NCBI GenBank assembly: GCA_014841835.1
Contig: JACYUQ010000001.1
Span: 1,116,001 to 1,180,000, forward strand
Length of the DNA stretch: 64,000 bases
Source: Oxalobacteraceae sp. CFBP 13730
Lineage (GTDB): Bacteria > Pseudomonadota > Gammaproteobacteria > Burkholderiales > Burkholderiaceae_D
Reading direction: 5' to 3'
How positions within the stretch are numbered: position 1 is the stretch's first letter; every line of letters begins with the position of its first letter. The position numbers were made by a program, and so were the translations under genes. The notes beneath the pieces were generated by a model. The model was not told where the DNA came from and did not search any database. It was given only the letters and a program-made list of their open reading frames with translations. Shown here one piece after another: positions 1 to 9,798 of this stretch.

Positions 1-425
1 CCCATCTGGTCGGCATCGCGCTGCGCCAGGTAATCGTTGACGGTAATGACGTGCACGCCCTTGCCCGACAAGCCGTTCAGGTAGACCGGCAGCGTGGCCA
101 TCAGGGTCTTGCCCTCGCCCGTGCCCATCTCCGCGATCTTGCCCTGGTGCAGGACCATGCCGCCGATCAGCTGGACGTCGAAGTGGCGCATCTTCATCAC
201 GCGCTTGGCCGCTTCGCGGCAGACGGCGAATGCTTCCGGCAGGATCTCGTCGAGGGTCGTGCCCTTGGCCAGCCGGTCCTTGAATTCAGGCGTCTTGGCT
301 TGCAGTTCCGCGTCCGAGAGCTGCTCCATCTGTGGCTCGAGCGCGTTGATGACACGCACGGTCTTTTGATATTGCTTGAGCAGTCGCTGGTTACGACTGC
401 CGAAAATCTGGGTCAGGAATGACAT
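1..425 (-). CDS. secA: Protein translocase ATPase SecA, N-terminal part (cut by window edge)
   Basis: SecA is the cytoplasmic motor ATPase that drives unfolded preproteins through the SecYEG channel. The visible 141 residues begin [14 protein letters not shown] and contain the Walker A stretch MGTGEGKT at residues 100-107, followed by the conserved [14 protein letters not shown]. This matches the first part of the DEAD-like nucleotide-binding domain. The start ATG at 425 gives the usual SecA N-terminus. The rest of the gene lies to the left of the window. It is transcribed away from the DciA-like gene, with about 280 bp between their starts for divergent promoters. Confidence 0.97.
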   Translation of the reverse strand, partial: MSFLTQIFGSRNQRLLKQYQKTVRVINALEPQMEQLSDAELQAKTPEFKDRLAKGTTLDEILPEAFAVCREAAKRVMKMRHFDVQLIGGMVLHQGKIAEMGTGEGKTLMATLPVYLNGLSGKGVHVITVNDYLAQRDADQM

Positions 426-703
426 GCTTGGTTTCTAGTATTAAATACGCCGCAATAGACGCCAATGAGGGAGCCAAGATGATATCAACAGATTTCACCA
501 AAGACCGCGTTAGGCAAATAACCACTGATTTTATCATGCGATTCGGCCACACTTGGGGATCGTGGGCAGGATAACAAGTCCCGCAGGGACAGAAACGTTA
601 TCAGACTGCCTCGTATGGCGTGCAAATCCCACCCTGCATTGCCCGGGAGACGACGCTGCACCGGGGTTTCCCCATCTGCGGCGCGCTGTGGTATGTTCCG
701 AGC

Positions 704-1195
704 ATGCAGCAACCTCCCCCAAAGCGCCCGGTCCATATCTTCGGCACCAAGAACCGGCAGACCTCGCACGCCGCCACCGACTTCCTGCGCTCGAACGACC
801 GCCTGGCCAGCCTGATGCCGGCCATCACGCGCATGGCGCGCCTGCAGGCCGATTGCGCCGCAGCGCTGCCGGCCGTGTTTCACAACTGCGATGTGCTGTC
901 GTTCCAGGAAGGGGTATTGATTCTGGCCGTGCCCAGCTCGGCGCTGGCGGCGCGGCTCAAGCAGATGCTGCCCAAGCTGCAGACGACGCTCATCGGGCGC
1001 GGCTGGCAGGTAGAGTCCACCCGCATCAAGGTGCAGGTCACGCGCGCGCTGCCCGACAAGCCCGAGATGCGCACGCTGGAGCTGCCACCGACGGCCGTGC
1101 GCGCGTTCGAGGAACTGGCCGCGTCACTGCCGGACGACAAGCACAACCGCGACCTGGTGGCCGCGCTCAGGGCGCTGGCAGCGAAAAGACGATAG
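704..1195 (+). CDS. DUF721 / DciA-like protein
   Basis: A 163-residue protein starting MQQPPPKRPVHIFGTKN. The middle part (LPAVFHNCDVLSFQEGVLILAVPSSALAARLKQ, in pieces) has the layout of the DUF721/DciA family, in which a compact KH-like fold follows a basic N-terminus. DciA proteins bind the replicative helicase DnaB and help load it in bacteria lacking DnaC; that role is known for the family and only inferred here. The frame is open upstream to 620, but the start at 704 fits the family length. It converges with lpxC, 15 bp away, and is divergent from secA. Confidence 0.75.
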   Translation: MQQPPPKRPVHIFGTKNRQTSHAATDFLRSNDRLASLMPAITRMARLQADCAAALPAVFHNCDVLSFQEGVLILAVPSSALAARLKQMLPKLQTTLIGRGWQVESTRIKVQVTRALPDKPEMRTLELPPTAVRAFEELAASLPDDKHNRDLVAALRALAAKRR

Positions 1196-1210
1196 CGGCA
1201 GCAGAGCGTA

Positions 1211-2146
1211 TCAGCTCTGCGCCCACTCCCGCGTCATCTGCTTGACGTACGACGGCGGCGCGGTATCGAGTGCATCGAAGCTGACGATCTCATACGCATC
1301 CGGCTGCGCCAGCAAGGCGCGCAGCAGGTCGTTATTGAGCGCATGGCCCGACTTGTGGGCCGTGTAGCTGGCCAGCAGCGGATGGCCAACCAGGTACAGG
1401 TCACCGATCGCGTCGAGAATCTTGTGGCGCACGAATTCATCTTCGTAACGCAGGCCATCGGCATTCAGGATGCGGTATTCGTCCATCACGATCGCGTTTT
1501 CGAACGAGCCGCCGCGCGCCAGGCCCATGCCGCGCAGGCTTTCCACGTCCTGCATGAAGCCGAAGGTGCGCGCACGCGCCACGTCGCGCACATAGGTGAT
1601 GTCGCCGAAGTCCACGCTCGCGCGCTGCATCGTGCCATCGACCGCAGGGTGATTGAATTCGATGAAGAAGTCGAGCTTGTAGCCGTTATGCGGCGACAGG
1701 CGCGCCCACTTTTCGGCCGCGCCGCTGCCCTGGCGCACTTCGACGTCCTTCAGCACGCGGATGAACTTGCGCGCCGATGACTGCTCTTGCACACCGGCCT
1801 GCTGCAGCAGGAACACGAATGACGATGCCGAACCGTCCATGATCGGGATTTCCTCGGCCGTCACGTCGATGACGAGGTTATCGATGCCCAATCCGGCGCA
1901 GGCCGACATCACATGTTCGACGGTCGAGACGCGCGCATCGTCCTTGATCAGGACCGACGCCATGCGCGTGTCGCCCACGACGTGCGCGGAGCTGGGAATG
2001 GACACAATCGGGTCGAGATCGACCCGGCGAAACACGATGCCCGTGTCCGGACCGGCCGGGCGCAGCGTGAGTTCGACCTTGCGGCCCGAGTGCAGTCCGA
2101 CGCCCGTGGCGCGGACCAGTTCCTTGATGGTTCGTTGTTTCAGCAT
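1211..2146 (-). CDS. lpxC: UDP-3-O-acyl-N-acetylglucosamine deacetylase LpxC
   Basis: LpxC is the zinc amidase that makes the first committed step of lipid A synthesis in the cytoplasm. The 311-residue protein begins [21 protein letters not shown]. Zinc ligands expected from the family are visible: His78 in STVEHVMSA, and His241 and Asp245 in [10 protein letters not shown]. His268 in KSGHAL matches the catalytic histidine. The frame is open 25 codons further upstream, but MLKQRT is the standard N-terminus and length. It lies downstream of the EamA gene with a 52-bp gap, in the usual betaproteobacterial position between ftsZ and secA. Confidence 0.97.
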   Translation of the reverse strand: MLKQRTIKELVRATGVGLHSGRKVELTLRPAGPDTGIVFRRVDLDPIVSIPSSAHVVGDTRMASVLIKDDARVSTVEHVMSACAGLGIDNLVIDVTAEEIPIMDGSASSFVFLLQQAGVQEQSSARKFIRVLKDVEVRQGSGAAEKWARLSPHNGYKLDFFIEFNHPAVDGTMQRASVDFGDITYVRDVARARTFGFMQDVESLRGMGLARGGSFENAIVMDEYRILNADGLRYEDEFVRHKILDAIGDLYLVGHPLLASYTAHKSGHALNNDLLRALLAQPDAYEIVSFDALDTAPPSYVKQMTREWAQS

Positions 2147-2198
2147 GGATCGATTATAGCCCAGCGCTTCCTGCGCTGCTGCGCCCCTCCCCTGCTCG

Positions 2199-3080
2199 TC
2201 AAGGATGCTCCGCCTCGACATGCTCTTTCTCGTGGCGGATCAGATACAGGCCGCTGCCGATGATGATCGCCGCGCCCAGCAGCGTGTAGCTGTCGGGCAG
2301 CGCGCGCCACAGCAGCCAGTCGAGGCCCACGCCCCAGGCCAGCGCCGAGTACTCGAACGGCGCCACGCTCGACGCTTCGCCGCGCGAAAACGCTTCGGTG
2401 ATCGCCAGCTGGCCGATGAAACCCGACACCGCCAGGCCGCACAGGATCGGGATGTCACGGGCCGACAGCGGCACCCAGTCGGGCGCCGCCAGCGCGCCGG
2501 CGCCGATGGCGATCAGCACCATCAGCCAGAACACCGTGTGCTCGCTGCGGTCGGTCCGTGACAACACGCGCACCGTGATCGCCGAGACGGCGTAGCAGGC
2601 GGCCGACCCCAGTACCGCCAGGCCGCCCACCGTCAGGAAGCCCGCGCCGCTGGGACGCAACACCACCAGCACGCCAATCAGCCCGACGCCGATGGCGAGC
2701 CAGCGCGCCAGATCGACGCGCTCGCGCAGCAGCAGCACCGACAAGGCCGTGATCAGGGCCGGCGCAATGAAGAAGATCGAATAGGCTTCGGCCAGCGACA
2801 GCTTCTGCAGGCCGAACGCGAACAGCGCCAGCATCAGGATGCCCAGCCCGGCGCGCAGCAGGTGCATTGGCCAGCGCACCCGGAAGATGCCGGCAAACGC
2901 GCCGCGCCAGGCCACGTACAGGGCAATCAGGGGCAGCGAACAGATGGCGCGCAATGCGGCGACCTGCAGCGCCGGATAGCGCGCTGACAGCAGCTTCATG
3001 GCCGTGTCCATCAGCGCGAACATGAAGACGGCAAGCAGCATCGCGTAGATGCTGTACAGGTTTCCCGATGGTCGCTTCAC
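2199..3080 (-). CDS. EamA-family (drug/metabolite) membrane transporter
   Basis: A 293-residue integral membrane protein of the DMT superfamily with about ten hydrophobic segments in two repeated halves, such as [32 protein letters not shown] and the second-half [18 protein letters not shown]. The substrate cannot be read from sequence; relatives export metabolites or drugs. A GTG start at 3080 is chosen because it follows an AAGGA ribosome site 10 nt upstream. The open frame further upstream runs through a terminator hairpin and into the peroxiredoxin 3' end. Transcription must come from readthrough of that terminator or from a promoter inside it. Confidence 0.8.
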   Translation of the reverse strand: MKRPSGNLYSIYAMLLAVFMFALMDTAMKLLSARYPALQVAALRAICSLPLIALYVAWRGAFAGIFRVRWPMHLLRAGLGILMLALFAFGLQKLSLAEAYSIFFIAPALITALSVLLLRERVDLARWLAIGVGLIGVLVVLRPSGAGFLTVGGLAVLGSAACYAVSAITVRVLSRTDRSEHTVFWLMVLIAIGAGALAAPDWVPLSARDIPILCGLAVSGFIGQLAITEAFSRGEASSVAPFEYSALAWGVGLDWLLWRALPDSYTLLGAAIIIGSGLYLIRHEKEHVEAEHP

Positions 3081-3105
3081 GGTGCGGCGTTCCTTGTTGG
3101 CAGTG

Positions 3106-3131
3106 AAAAAAAACGGCGCCGCAGCGCCGTT
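3106..3131 (-). terminator. Rho-independent terminator after the peroxiredoxin gene
   Basis: Read on the minus strand, an 8-bp perfect stem (AACGGCGC/GCGCCGTT, four-base loop) is followed by a run of eight T. It lies 22 bp past the peroxiredoxin stop codon and only about 25 bp before the GTG start of the EamA gene. Confidence 0.85.
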
Positions 3132-3153
3132 CGTCATGCAGGTATGGGCGGGA

Positions 3154-3657
3154 TCAGCCCAGCTTTTCCAGCATCGCTTCGGCGCTCGACGCTTCGACAC
3201 CCTTGGCATCGAGGTCCAGCGTCTTGACCACGCCGTCGTCGACCAGCATCGCGTAGCGCTTCGAGCGCACGCCCATGCCGTGGGCCGAGTAATCGTTGTC
3301 CAGGCCCAGCGCCTTGGTGAACGTGGCGTTACCGTCGGCCATCATGCGCACGATGCCGGTGGCTTTCTGATCGCGGCCCCAGGCGCCCATCACGAACGCG
3401 TCGTTGACCGAGATGCACCAGATTTCATCGATGCCCTTGGCTTTCAGTGCGTCGGCGTGCTTGACGTAGCCCGGCACGTGCTGCACCGAGCAACCCGGCG
3501 TGAAGGCGCCCGGCAGGCCGAAGATGACGATCTTCTTGCCCTTGACCAGATCGGCGACCTGGAACGTGTTCGGGCCCAGGCTGCAGCCTGCGGTTTCGTT
3601 CTCGATGAATTCGGCCAGCGTGCCGTCGGGCAGGCGTTCGCCAATCTGGATGCTCAT
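3154..3657 (-). CDS. Peroxiredoxin of the Prx5/type II family
   Basis: A 167-residue thiol peroxidase that would reduce hydroperoxides in the cytoplasm using glutathione or thioredoxin-type donors. It begins MSIQIGERLPDGTL and has the Prx5 active-site motif PGAFTPGCS, with the peroxidatic cysteine at Cys56. Two other cysteines, Cys25 and Cys81, could act in resolution, but which does so cannot be told. The start at 3657 gives the normal family length; the frame is open further upstream through intergenic repeats. It lies between ftsZ and lpxC and ends in a strong terminator. Confidence 0.93.
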   Translation of the reverse strand: MSIQIGERLPDGTLAEFIENETAGCSLGPNTFQVADLVKGKKIVIFGLPGAFTPGCSVQHVPGYVKHADALKAKGIDEIWCISVNDAFVMGAWGRDQKATGIVRMMADGNATFTKALGLDNDYSAHGMGVRSKRYAMLVDDGVVKTLDLDAKGVEASSAEAMLEKLG

Positions 3658-3752
3658 GTTCGCTCCTGTGAAGGTTGTGTGAATCCGGCCATTATCGCCG
3701 ATCCGGAAGGGGTGTGCAGGGCATTGCATCGGCAGTTGGCCACTCCCCCCAC

Positions 3753-3861
3753 CACGTCGTTCCCGCGAAGGCGGGAACCCAAGTTTGCACGCGCTGCCAC
3801 ATTTGCCATGCGTAGCGGCAGTGCTGAGGACTTGGATTCCCGCCTCAGCGGGAATGACGTG
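3753..3861. repeat. REP-like inverted pair with internal hairpins
   Basis: Two imperfect 31-bp arms, 3753-3783 and 3831-3861, are inverted relative to each other. Each contains its own small palindrome (TTCCCGCGAAGGCGGGAA on the left, TTCCCGCCTCAGCGGGAA on the right). The layout matches bipartite REP/REPIN intergenic elements, which are common in proteobacteria. It lies between the peroxiredoxin start and the ftsZ terminator, within a gene-free stretch at 3658-3966. Confidence 0.75.
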
Positions 3862-3902
3862 TGATGGCAGCTGGCCGGCAGGGCTGGAAGCAGCGCGCAA
3901 AC

Positions 3903-3925
3903 AAAAAGGCCAGCTTGCGCTGGCC
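3903..3925 (-). terminator. Rho-independent terminator of the dcw cluster (after ftsZ)
   Basis: On the minus strand a GGCCAGC/GCTGGCC stem with a four-base loop is followed by TTTTTG. It lies about 40 bp past the ftsZ stop codon and would end the long division-gene transcript. Confidence 0.85.
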
Positions 3926-3966
3926 TCTTCAACTCTGGTCAGCCTGCGCCGACCATCATGCGAACA

Positions 3967-5166
3967 TCAGTCCGCCTGCTTGCGCAGGAATGCCGGAATG
4001 TCGTAGGTCTCGACACCGTTGCGCTGCATCGCCTGCACCTGCTCGGAGGCCTGCTCGCGGCGCCACACGGCCGGCTGCTTCATGCCGCCCAGCGCATCGG
4101 CACTGGCCTTGCCGGCGGTCAGGCCGCCTGGCACTGCTGCCGCGCCCTGCATCACTGGCGCGTCGTAGGTACCGGTGCGCATGACTTGCTGCGGCTGGAC
4201 CAGCTGGATCGACTTCTTGTTCTTGCCCAGGCCCGTGGCGACCACGGTCACGCGGATCTCGTCGCCCATCGCGTCGTCGTAAGCGATACCCTGTGCAATC
4301 GACGCGTCCGGCGCGGCGAAGGCGCGCACGGCGGCCATAACTTCCTTGATCTCTTTACCTTTCAGGCCACGGCTTGCGGTCACGTTGACCAGCACGCCCT
4401 TGGCGCCCGACAGGTCGATACCGTCGAGCAGCGGCGAAGCGACAGCCTGCTCGGCAGCGATGCGCGCGCGGTCGACGCCAGCGGCGGTCGCGGTGCCCAT
4501 CATGGCCTTGCCCTGCTCGCCCATGATCGTCTTGACGTCGTTGAAGTCGACGTTGATATGGCCCGGCACGTTGATGATCTCGGCGATACCGGCAACCGCG
4601 TTGTTCAGCACATCGTCGGCGTGCTGCATCCAGTCAAGCATGCTTTCGTCTTCGTAGATGTCTTCGAGCTTTTCGTTCAGGATGACGATCAGGGAGTCGA
4701 CGTGCTTGGTCAGTTCTTCGAGGCCCGCTTCGGCCACATCCATGCACTTCTGGCCTTCGTACGAGAACGGCTTGGAGACGACAGCGACGGTCAGCGCGCC
4801 CAGCGACTTGGCGACTTCGGCCACGATCGGTGCAGCGCCGGTACCGGTGCCGCCGCCCATGCCGGCAGCGATGAAGACCATGTGCGCGCCGCGCAGTGCG
4901 TCTTCGATGCGCGAGCGCGATTGTTCGGCGAGCTGGCGACCGACTTCAGGACGCATCCCTGCGCCCAGGCCCGAGTCACCGATCTGGATGATGTTGTTCG
5001 CGCCCGATACCGCCAGCGCCTGAGCGTCCGTGTTCGCGGCGATGAACTCGACACCGGATACACCTTTATTGATCATGTGCTGAACCGCGTTGCCGCCGGC
5101 GCCACCGACGCCAACGACCTTGATCACGGTCCCCAGTGCTGCGTTATCGACCATATCGAACTCCAT
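3967..5166 (-). CDS. ftsZ: Cell division GTPase FtsZ
   Basis: FtsZ is the tubulin-like GTPase that polymerises into the Z ring at midcell. The 399-residue protein begins MEFDMVDNAALGTVIKVVGV and carries the tubulin signature GGGTGTG at residues 104-110. It ends in the conserved C-terminal peptide YDIPAFLRKQAD, the docking site for FtsA and ZipA. The start at 5166 follows GGGAGC; an in-frame ATG seven codons upstream is less likely. A 163-bp spacer separates it from ftsA, so it may have its own promoter. It is the last gene of the dcw cluster and is followed by a terminator. Confidence 0.98.
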   Translation of the reverse strand: MEFDMVDNAALGTVIKVVGVGGAGGNAVQHMINKGVSGVEFIAANTDAQALAVSGANNIIQIGDSGLGAGMRPEVGRQLAEQSRSRIEDALRGAHMVFIAAGMGGGTGTGAAPIVAEVAKSLGALTVAVVSKPFSYEGQKCMDVAEAGLEELTKHVDSLIVILNEKLEDIYEDESMLDWMQHADDVLNNAVAGIAEIINVPGHINVDFNDVKTIMGEQGKAMMGTATAAGVDRARIAAEQAVASPLLDGIDLSGAKGVLVNVTASRGLKGKEIKEVMAAVRAFAAPDASIAQGIAYDDAMGDEIRVTVVATGLGKNKKSIQLVQPQQVMRTGTYDAPVMQGAAAVPGGLTAGKASADALGGMKQPAVWRREQASEQVQAMQRNGVETYDIPAFLRKQAD

Positions 5167-5249
5167 GATGTGCTCCCTAATTTTCAAAGTGCAGTTCCGG
5201 GAACGAGGCCTGTGCGTATCTGGTTCGCCGCCTCAAACCGGTATCTGCG

Positions 5250-5255
5250 ATTGTA
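5250..5255 (-). promoter_or_regulatory. Candidate -10 box for ftsZ
   Basis: TACAAT on the minus strand in the 163-bp ftsA-ftsZ spacer, about 85 bp before the ftsZ start. No good -35 hexamer is seen 17 bp upstream, so this is only a weak candidate. Confidence 0.3.
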
Positions 5256-5329
5256 TGTAAAAAACTGTAATTGGTGATGAAATTTCGCTACCTAATTTGT
5301 TACCAAGTGCTAGTGCGATTGCATGTGCG

Positions 5330-6562
5330 TCAGAAGTTCCCCGCGATCCACTCCTTCATGCGTTGCCAGACTGCCTTCACCGAACCATCCTGGCGCGTGA
5401 CGATGTGTCCGCGCAGGTACTGTTTCTTTGCTTCGAGCAGCAAGCCGAGCACGGTGGCGTAGCGGGGGCTGCGCACCACATCGGCCAATTGCCCGCGGTA
5501 GTCCGGCGTGCCGAGGCGTGCCGGTTTGAGGAAGATGTCTTCCGCCATTTCGATCATGCCGGGCATGATCGCGCTGCCGCCAGTCAGGACGATGCCGGAC
5601 GACAGCACGCCTTCGTAGCCCGATTCGCGCACGGCCTGGTGCACCATCGCGAACAGCTCCTCCACCCGGGGCTCGATCACGGCCGCTAACGCCTGGCGCG
5701 ACAAGGCGCGCGGGCCGCGGTCACCGAGACCTGGCACTTCGAGTGTCTCGCCCGGGTCGGCCAGTACCTGCTTGGCCACCCCGTAGCGGATCTTGATATC
5801 TTCGGCTTCGCCGGTCGGCGTACGCAGTGCCATGGCGATGTCGCTGGTGATCTGGTCGCCCGCGATCGGGATCACGGCCGTGTGGCGGATCGCGCCGTCC
5901 GAGAACACCGCGATGTCGGTGGTGCCGCCGCCGATGTCGATCAGCACCACGCCCAGTTCCTTTTCGTCGACCGTCAGCACCGCGTCGGCGGACGCCATCG
6001 GCTGCAGGATCAGGTCCGAGACCTCGAGACCGCAACGGCGCACGCACTTTACAATGTTTTGCACTGCGGAGACCGCACCGGTGACAATGTGCACCCGCAC
6101 TTCAAGGCGGATGCCGCTCATGCCGATCGGCTCGCGCACGTCTTCCTGGTTATCGACGATGAATTCCTGCGGCACCGTGTGCAGCAATTGCTGGTCGGTC
6201 GGGATATTCACCGCCTTGGCCGTCTCGATCACGCGCGCCACGTCGGTCGCCGTGACTTCCTTCTCCTTGATCGCCACCATCCCGCTCGAATTGAACGAGC
6301 GGATATGGCTGCCGGCGATGCCCGCGTAGACGTTGCGGATCTTGCAATCCGCCATCAGCTCGGCCTCTTCCAGCGCGCGCTGGATCGATTCGACGGTGGC
6401 CTCGATGTTGACGACCACGCCTTTCTTCAATCCCCTGGACTCGTGCTGACCCAGCCCGATCACCTCGTGGCGTCCGTCGGACATCACTTCGGCGACCACG
6501 GCCACCACCTTGGAGGTGCCGATGTCGAGACCGACGATCAGGTTTTTCGCGTCTTTTGTCAT
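5330..6562 (-). CDS. ftsA: Cell division protein FtsA
   Basis: FtsA is the actin-like ATPase that tethers FtsZ to the membrane and recruits later division proteins. The 410-residue protein begins MTKDAKNLIVGLDIGTSKVV, with the phosphate-1 motif GLDIGTSKV. It also has a phosphate-2-type motif (VVLIDIGGGTTDIAVF) and an adenosine motif (SGIVLTGGSAIMPGM). The C-terminus WQRMKEWIAGNF is amphipathic, as expected for the membrane-targeting helix. The start at 6562 was chosen over an open frame reaching into ftsQ because it matches the family N-terminus. It sits 13 bp after ftsQ. Confidence 0.98.
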   Translation of the reverse strand: MTKDAKNLIVGLDIGTSKVVAVVAEVMSDGRHEVIGLGQHESRGLKKGVVVNIEATVESIQRALEEAELMADCKIRNVYAGIAGSHIRSFNSSGMVAIKEKEVTATDVARVIETAKAVNIPTDQQLLHTVPQEFIVDNQEDVREPIGMSGIRLEVRVHIVTGAVSAVQNIVKCVRRCGLEVSDLILQPMASADAVLTVDEKELGVVLIDIGGGTTDIAVFSDGAIRHTAVIPIAGDQITSDIAMALRTPTGEAEDIKIRYGVAKQVLADPGETLEVPGLGDRGPRALSRQALAAVIEPRVEELFAMVHQAVRESGYEGVLSSGIVLTGGSAIMPGMIEMAEDIFLKPARLGTPDYRGQLADVVRSPRYATVLGLLLEAKKQYLRGHIVTRQDGSVKAVWQRMKEWIAGNF

Positions 6563-6575
6563 TGCTGTAGCCTGC

Positions 6576-7412
6576 TCAGATTTGCTTGGTTGTTGTATTG
6601 GTTTTTGTATTCGGTGCGGCTTTGGGCTTCTTGGCTGCCTTGACCGGCTTGGTCGCATCCAGCGGCACGTTCAGCGCCGCCGACGACAAGGCCAGTCCGT
6701 TCGGATAGCGCATATCGATCGTATCGATACGGCCCTCCTGCAGCCGGGCCACCAGCTGCGGGTACACGCCGACCAGACGCGCGACGCGCTTGTTCAACGT
6801 GTTGCGATCCTGTTCGCGTCCCAGTTCGACGCTCATGCCATTATCCAGCTTCACGGTCCATGCATAGCGATTCGATAGCGACAACGCGTGCGGCACCAGT
6901 GCCACCTTGGCAAACGCCGTGCGCAATTCATTGAAGCGCGCCAGCACATCCTTCTCGCTGCCCACCGGTCCATCGAACTCCGGGAGCGTCTGTTCATCGT
7001 CGGCCTCGGCGATATTGGCCGTAAACACGTCGCCCTTGACCGACAGCAGGCGGCCTTCGTCGCCCCAGGTGCCGAGCGCCTCGTGCTCTTCGACTTCGAC
7101 CACCAGCGCGTTGGGCCATTCGCGGCGCACCGTGGCGCGGCGGACCCAGGGCACGGTCTCGAACGTCGCGCGCACCTGCTCCAGGTCGGCGGTAAAGAAG
7201 TTGCCGCGAATCTTGCCGACCACGCCGTTGCGCACGGTCAGTTCGTTCACGTGTTTCAGGTCGATCCCGTACATGCTTTCCACCGTCACCGAGCCCAGTG
7301 CGAACATCGGGCGCTGCGACAGCCACCAGACGCCGGTCACCAGCGCGGCGAGCACCGTCAGCGCCGTCAGGAAGCTGGCGGTTGCATTGAGGGAGCGGAC
7401 GTCATGCCACAT
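6576..7412 (-). CDS. ftsQ: Cell division protein FtsQ
   Basis: FtsQ is a bitopic inner-membrane protein that bridges cytoplasmic and periplasmic parts of the divisome with FtsB and FtsL. The 278-residue protein begins MWHDVRSLNATASFL, has one transmembrane segment at about residues 14-33 and a periplasmic POTRA domain starting at FALGSVTVESMYG. The beta domain follows (RRATVRREWPNALVVEVEEHEALGTWG, in parts). The C-terminal tail is Lys/Ala/Thr-rich. The start at 7412 lies 5 bp after the ddlB stop, so translation is probably coupled. Confidence 0.96.
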   Translation of the reverse strand: MWHDVRSLNATASFLTALTVLAALVTGVWWLSQRPMFALGSVTVESMYGIDLKHVNELTVRNGVVGKIRGNFFTADLEQVRATFETVPWVRRATVRREWPNALVVEVEEHEALGTWGDEGRLLSVKGDVFTANIAEADDEQTLPEFDGPVGSEKDVLARFNELRTAFAKVALVPHALSLSNRYAWTVKLDNGMSVELGREQDRNTLNKRVARLVGVYPQLVARLQEGRIDTIDMRYPNGLALSSAALNVPLDATKPVKAAKKPKAAPNTKTNTTTKQI

Positions 7413-7417
7413 TGCGC

Positions 7418-8407
7418 TCAGTCCTTCGCTTCGGGTTTCGCACCCCGGTTGCCCATCTTGAGCCGCGCCGAGCGCAGGATCTCGACGCACAGGTCTTCGT
7501 AACCGATGCCCACCGCGCGCGCCGCCATCGGCACCAGCGAGTGCGTCGTCATGCCCGGGGACGTGTTCACCTCGAGCAGGAACGGACGCATGTCGCTCTC
7601 GCGCACCAGCACATCGACGCGGCCCCAGCCTTCGCACCCAAGTGCGCGGTAGGCATTCACGGCGTGCTGCTGGATTTCCTGCGTCAGTTCGTCGGGCAGC
7701 GGCGCCGGGCAGTGGTATTGCGTGTCGTCGGTGAAGTACTTGTTCTGGTAGTCGTACTTGCCTTCGGGCGCGACGATCTCGACGATCGGCAACGCGCGGG
7801 CAGCAGCGCCCTGCCCCAGCACGGCGACCGTGAATTCACGGCCGGTGACGAATTGCTCGGCCAGCACCGCGTCGTCCATGCTGGCCACGAGCGCGATCGC
7901 GTCCGCCAGCTGATCACGATCGGTAACCTTGGTGATGCCGATGCTCGAGCCTTCGAGCGGTGGCTTGACGATCAGCGGCAGGCCCAGTTCGGCCACCAGC
8001 GCATCCAGATCGGTGTCGGCGTCGACCGTCGCATACTTCGGCGTCGGGACACCTTCCATCAGCCACAGCTTCTTGGTGGTGATCTTGTCCATGCCGACGC
8101 TCGAGGCCATCACGCCACTGCCGGTGTACGGAATACCCAGCTGCTCGAGGGCACCCTGCAGGCTGCCGTCTTCGCCGTAGCGGCCGTGCAGCGCGATGAA
8201 GACGCGGTCAAAGCCCTGCGCCGCCAGGTCGGCCAGGCTGTGCGTGCCCGGATCGAACGGGTGCGCATCGATGCCGCGGCTTTTCAGCGCCTGCAACACG
8301 CCGTTGCCGGAAATGAGCGAGATTTCGCGCTCGGCCGAGCGGCCGCCGAACAGGACGCCGACCTTGCCGAACACGGTGGCATCGAGAAGTTGAATGGTCG
8401 TCGTCAT
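7418..8407 (-). CDS. ddlB: D-alanine--D-alanine ligase
   Basis: An ATP-grasp enzyme that joins two D-alanines for the peptidoglycan stem peptide in the cytoplasm. The 329-residue protein has the N-terminal motif [17 protein letters not shown] and the catalytic loop region [15 protein letters not shown]. The ATP-grasp lysine region [16 protein letters not shown] and the C-terminal magnesium-binding [14 protein letters not shown] are also present. It sits between murC (2 bp gap) and ftsQ, the usual dcw place for the ddlB copy. Confidence 0.97.
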   Translation of the reverse strand: MTTTIQLLDATVFGKVGVLFGGRSAEREISLISGNGVLQALKSRGIDAHPFDPGTHSLADLAAQGFDRVFIALHGRYGEDGSLQGALEQLGIPYTGSGVMASSVGMDKITTKKLWLMEGVPTPKYATVDADTDLDALVAELGLPLIVKPPLEGSSIGITKVTDRDQLADAIALVASMDDAVLAEQFVTGREFTVAVLGQGAAARALPIVEIVAPEGKYDYQNKYFTDDTQYHCPAPLPDELTQEIQQHAVNAYRALGCEGWGRVDVLVRESDMRPFLLEVNTSPGMTTHSLVPMAARAVGIGYEDLCVEILRSARLKMGNRGAKPEAKD

Positions 8408-8409
8408 GC

Positions 8410-9798
8410 TCAGCCTTTCGCTGTGGTCAGTTGTTGCGGAATGCCGCTGATCGAGCCGGCGCCCATCGTCAGCACGACGTCGCCGTCACGTGCCACGTTG
8501 AGGATGGCGTCGCGCATGTCGGCGATCGACTCGACGAAGATCGGCTCGATCTTGCTGGAGGTACGCAGTGCGCGCGCCAGCGCGCGCCCGTCGGCGGCCA
8601 CGATCGGCGCTTCGCCGGCCGGATACACGTCGGCCAGCAGCAGCACGTCGGGCGTGGCCAGCACCTTGACGAAGTCTTCGAACAGGTCGCGCGTACGGCT
8701 GTAGCGGTGTGGCTGGAAAGCCAGCACGAGGCGCCGGCCCGGGTAGGCGGCGCGCGCGGCGGCCAGCGTGACTTCGGTTTCCACCGGGTGGTGGCCGAAA
8801 TCGTCGACCAGCGTGAAGCTGCCGCCGGACGCCAGCGCCACGTCGCCGTAGCGCGTGAAGCGGCGGCCCACGCCGCGAAACTCCAGCAGGCCCTGGGCGG
8901 TGGCAGCATCGTCAATGCCGATTTCGCGTGCAATCGCAATCGCCGAGCAGGCATTGAGCACATTGTGCATGCCGGGCTGGTTCAGCACGAACTTGGTGTC
9001 GGCATAGCCTTCCTGGCGCACGGTGAAGTGCATGTGGGTGCCGTCGGCGTAGGCGTCAAAGGCGCGCACTTCGGCTTCTTCCGAAAAGCCGTAGGTGGTG
9101 ACCGGCTTGGTCACCTGCGGCAGGATCTCGCGCACGTGCTTGTCGTCGATGCACAGCATCACGCGGCCGTAGAACGGCAGGCGGTGCGTGAAGTGCACGA
9201 ACGCGGCCTTGAGTTTCTCGAAGTCGTGCTCGTAGGTTTCCATGTGATCGGCGTCGATGTTCGTGATCACTTCGATCATCGGCGACAGGTTCAGGAACGA
9301 CGCGTCCGACTCATCGGCTTCGGCCACGATGTAGTCGCCGCTGCCCAGCGCTGCATTGGCGCCGGCGGCGGTCAGGCGGCCACCGATGACGAAGGTCGGA
9401 TCGAGCCCGCCCTGCGCCAGCACCGATGCGACCAGGCTGGTGGTCGTCGTCTTGCCGTGGGTGCCCGCAATCGCGATGCCGCGCTTTAAGCGCATCAGTT
9501 CACCCAGCATGATCGCGCGCGGCACGACCGGCACTTTATTCGCGCGCGCTGCCACCACTTCCGGGTTGGCTTCGTTCACGGCGGTCGAGGTCACGACGAC
9601 GTCGGCGCCCGCCACATGGTCTTCGTGGTGGCCCAGGTGCACGGTCGCGCCCAGGTTGGCCAGGCGCTGGCTGGCGGCATTGCTGCCCAGGTCCGAGCCC
9701 GACACCTGATAGCCGAGATTGAGCAGCACTTCGGCAATGCCACTCATGCCGCTGCCGCCGATGCCCACGAAGTGGATGTTCTTGATCTTGTGTTTCAT
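8410..9798 (-). CDS. murC: UDP-N-acetylmuramate--L-alanine ligase MurC
   Basis: MurC adds L-alanine to UDP-MurNAc, the first amino-acid step of peptidoglycan precursor synthesis. The 462-residue protein begins [20 protein letters not shown], a Rossmann-type UDP-binding loop. The ATP-binding motif GTHGKTTTT and the DDFGHHPVE segment typical of MurC are visible. The start at 9798 overlaps the murG stop by 4 bp (ATGA), which supports it over the longer open frame. Confidence 0.98.
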   Translation of the reverse strand: MKHKIKNIHFVGIGGSGMSGIAEVLLNLGYQVSGSDLGSNAASQRLANLGATVHLGHHEDHVAGADVVVTSTAVNEANPEVVAARANKVPVVPRAIMLGELMRLKRGIAIAGTHGKTTTTSLVASVLAQGGLDPTFVIGGRLTAAGANAALGSGDYIVAEADESDASFLNLSPMIEVITNIDADHMETYEHDFEKLKAAFVHFTHRLPFYGRVMLCIDDKHVREILPQVTKPVTTYGFSEEAEVRAFDAYADGTHMHFTVRQEGYADTKFVLNQPGMHNVLNACSAIAIAREIGIDDAATAQGLLEFRGVGRRFTRYGDVALASGGSFTLVDDFGHHPVETEVTLAAARAAYPGRRLVLAFQPHRYSRTRDLFEDFVKVLATPDVLLLADVYPAGEAPIVAADGRALARALRTSSKIEPIFVESIADMRDAILNVARDGDVVLTMGAGSISGIPQQLTTAKG

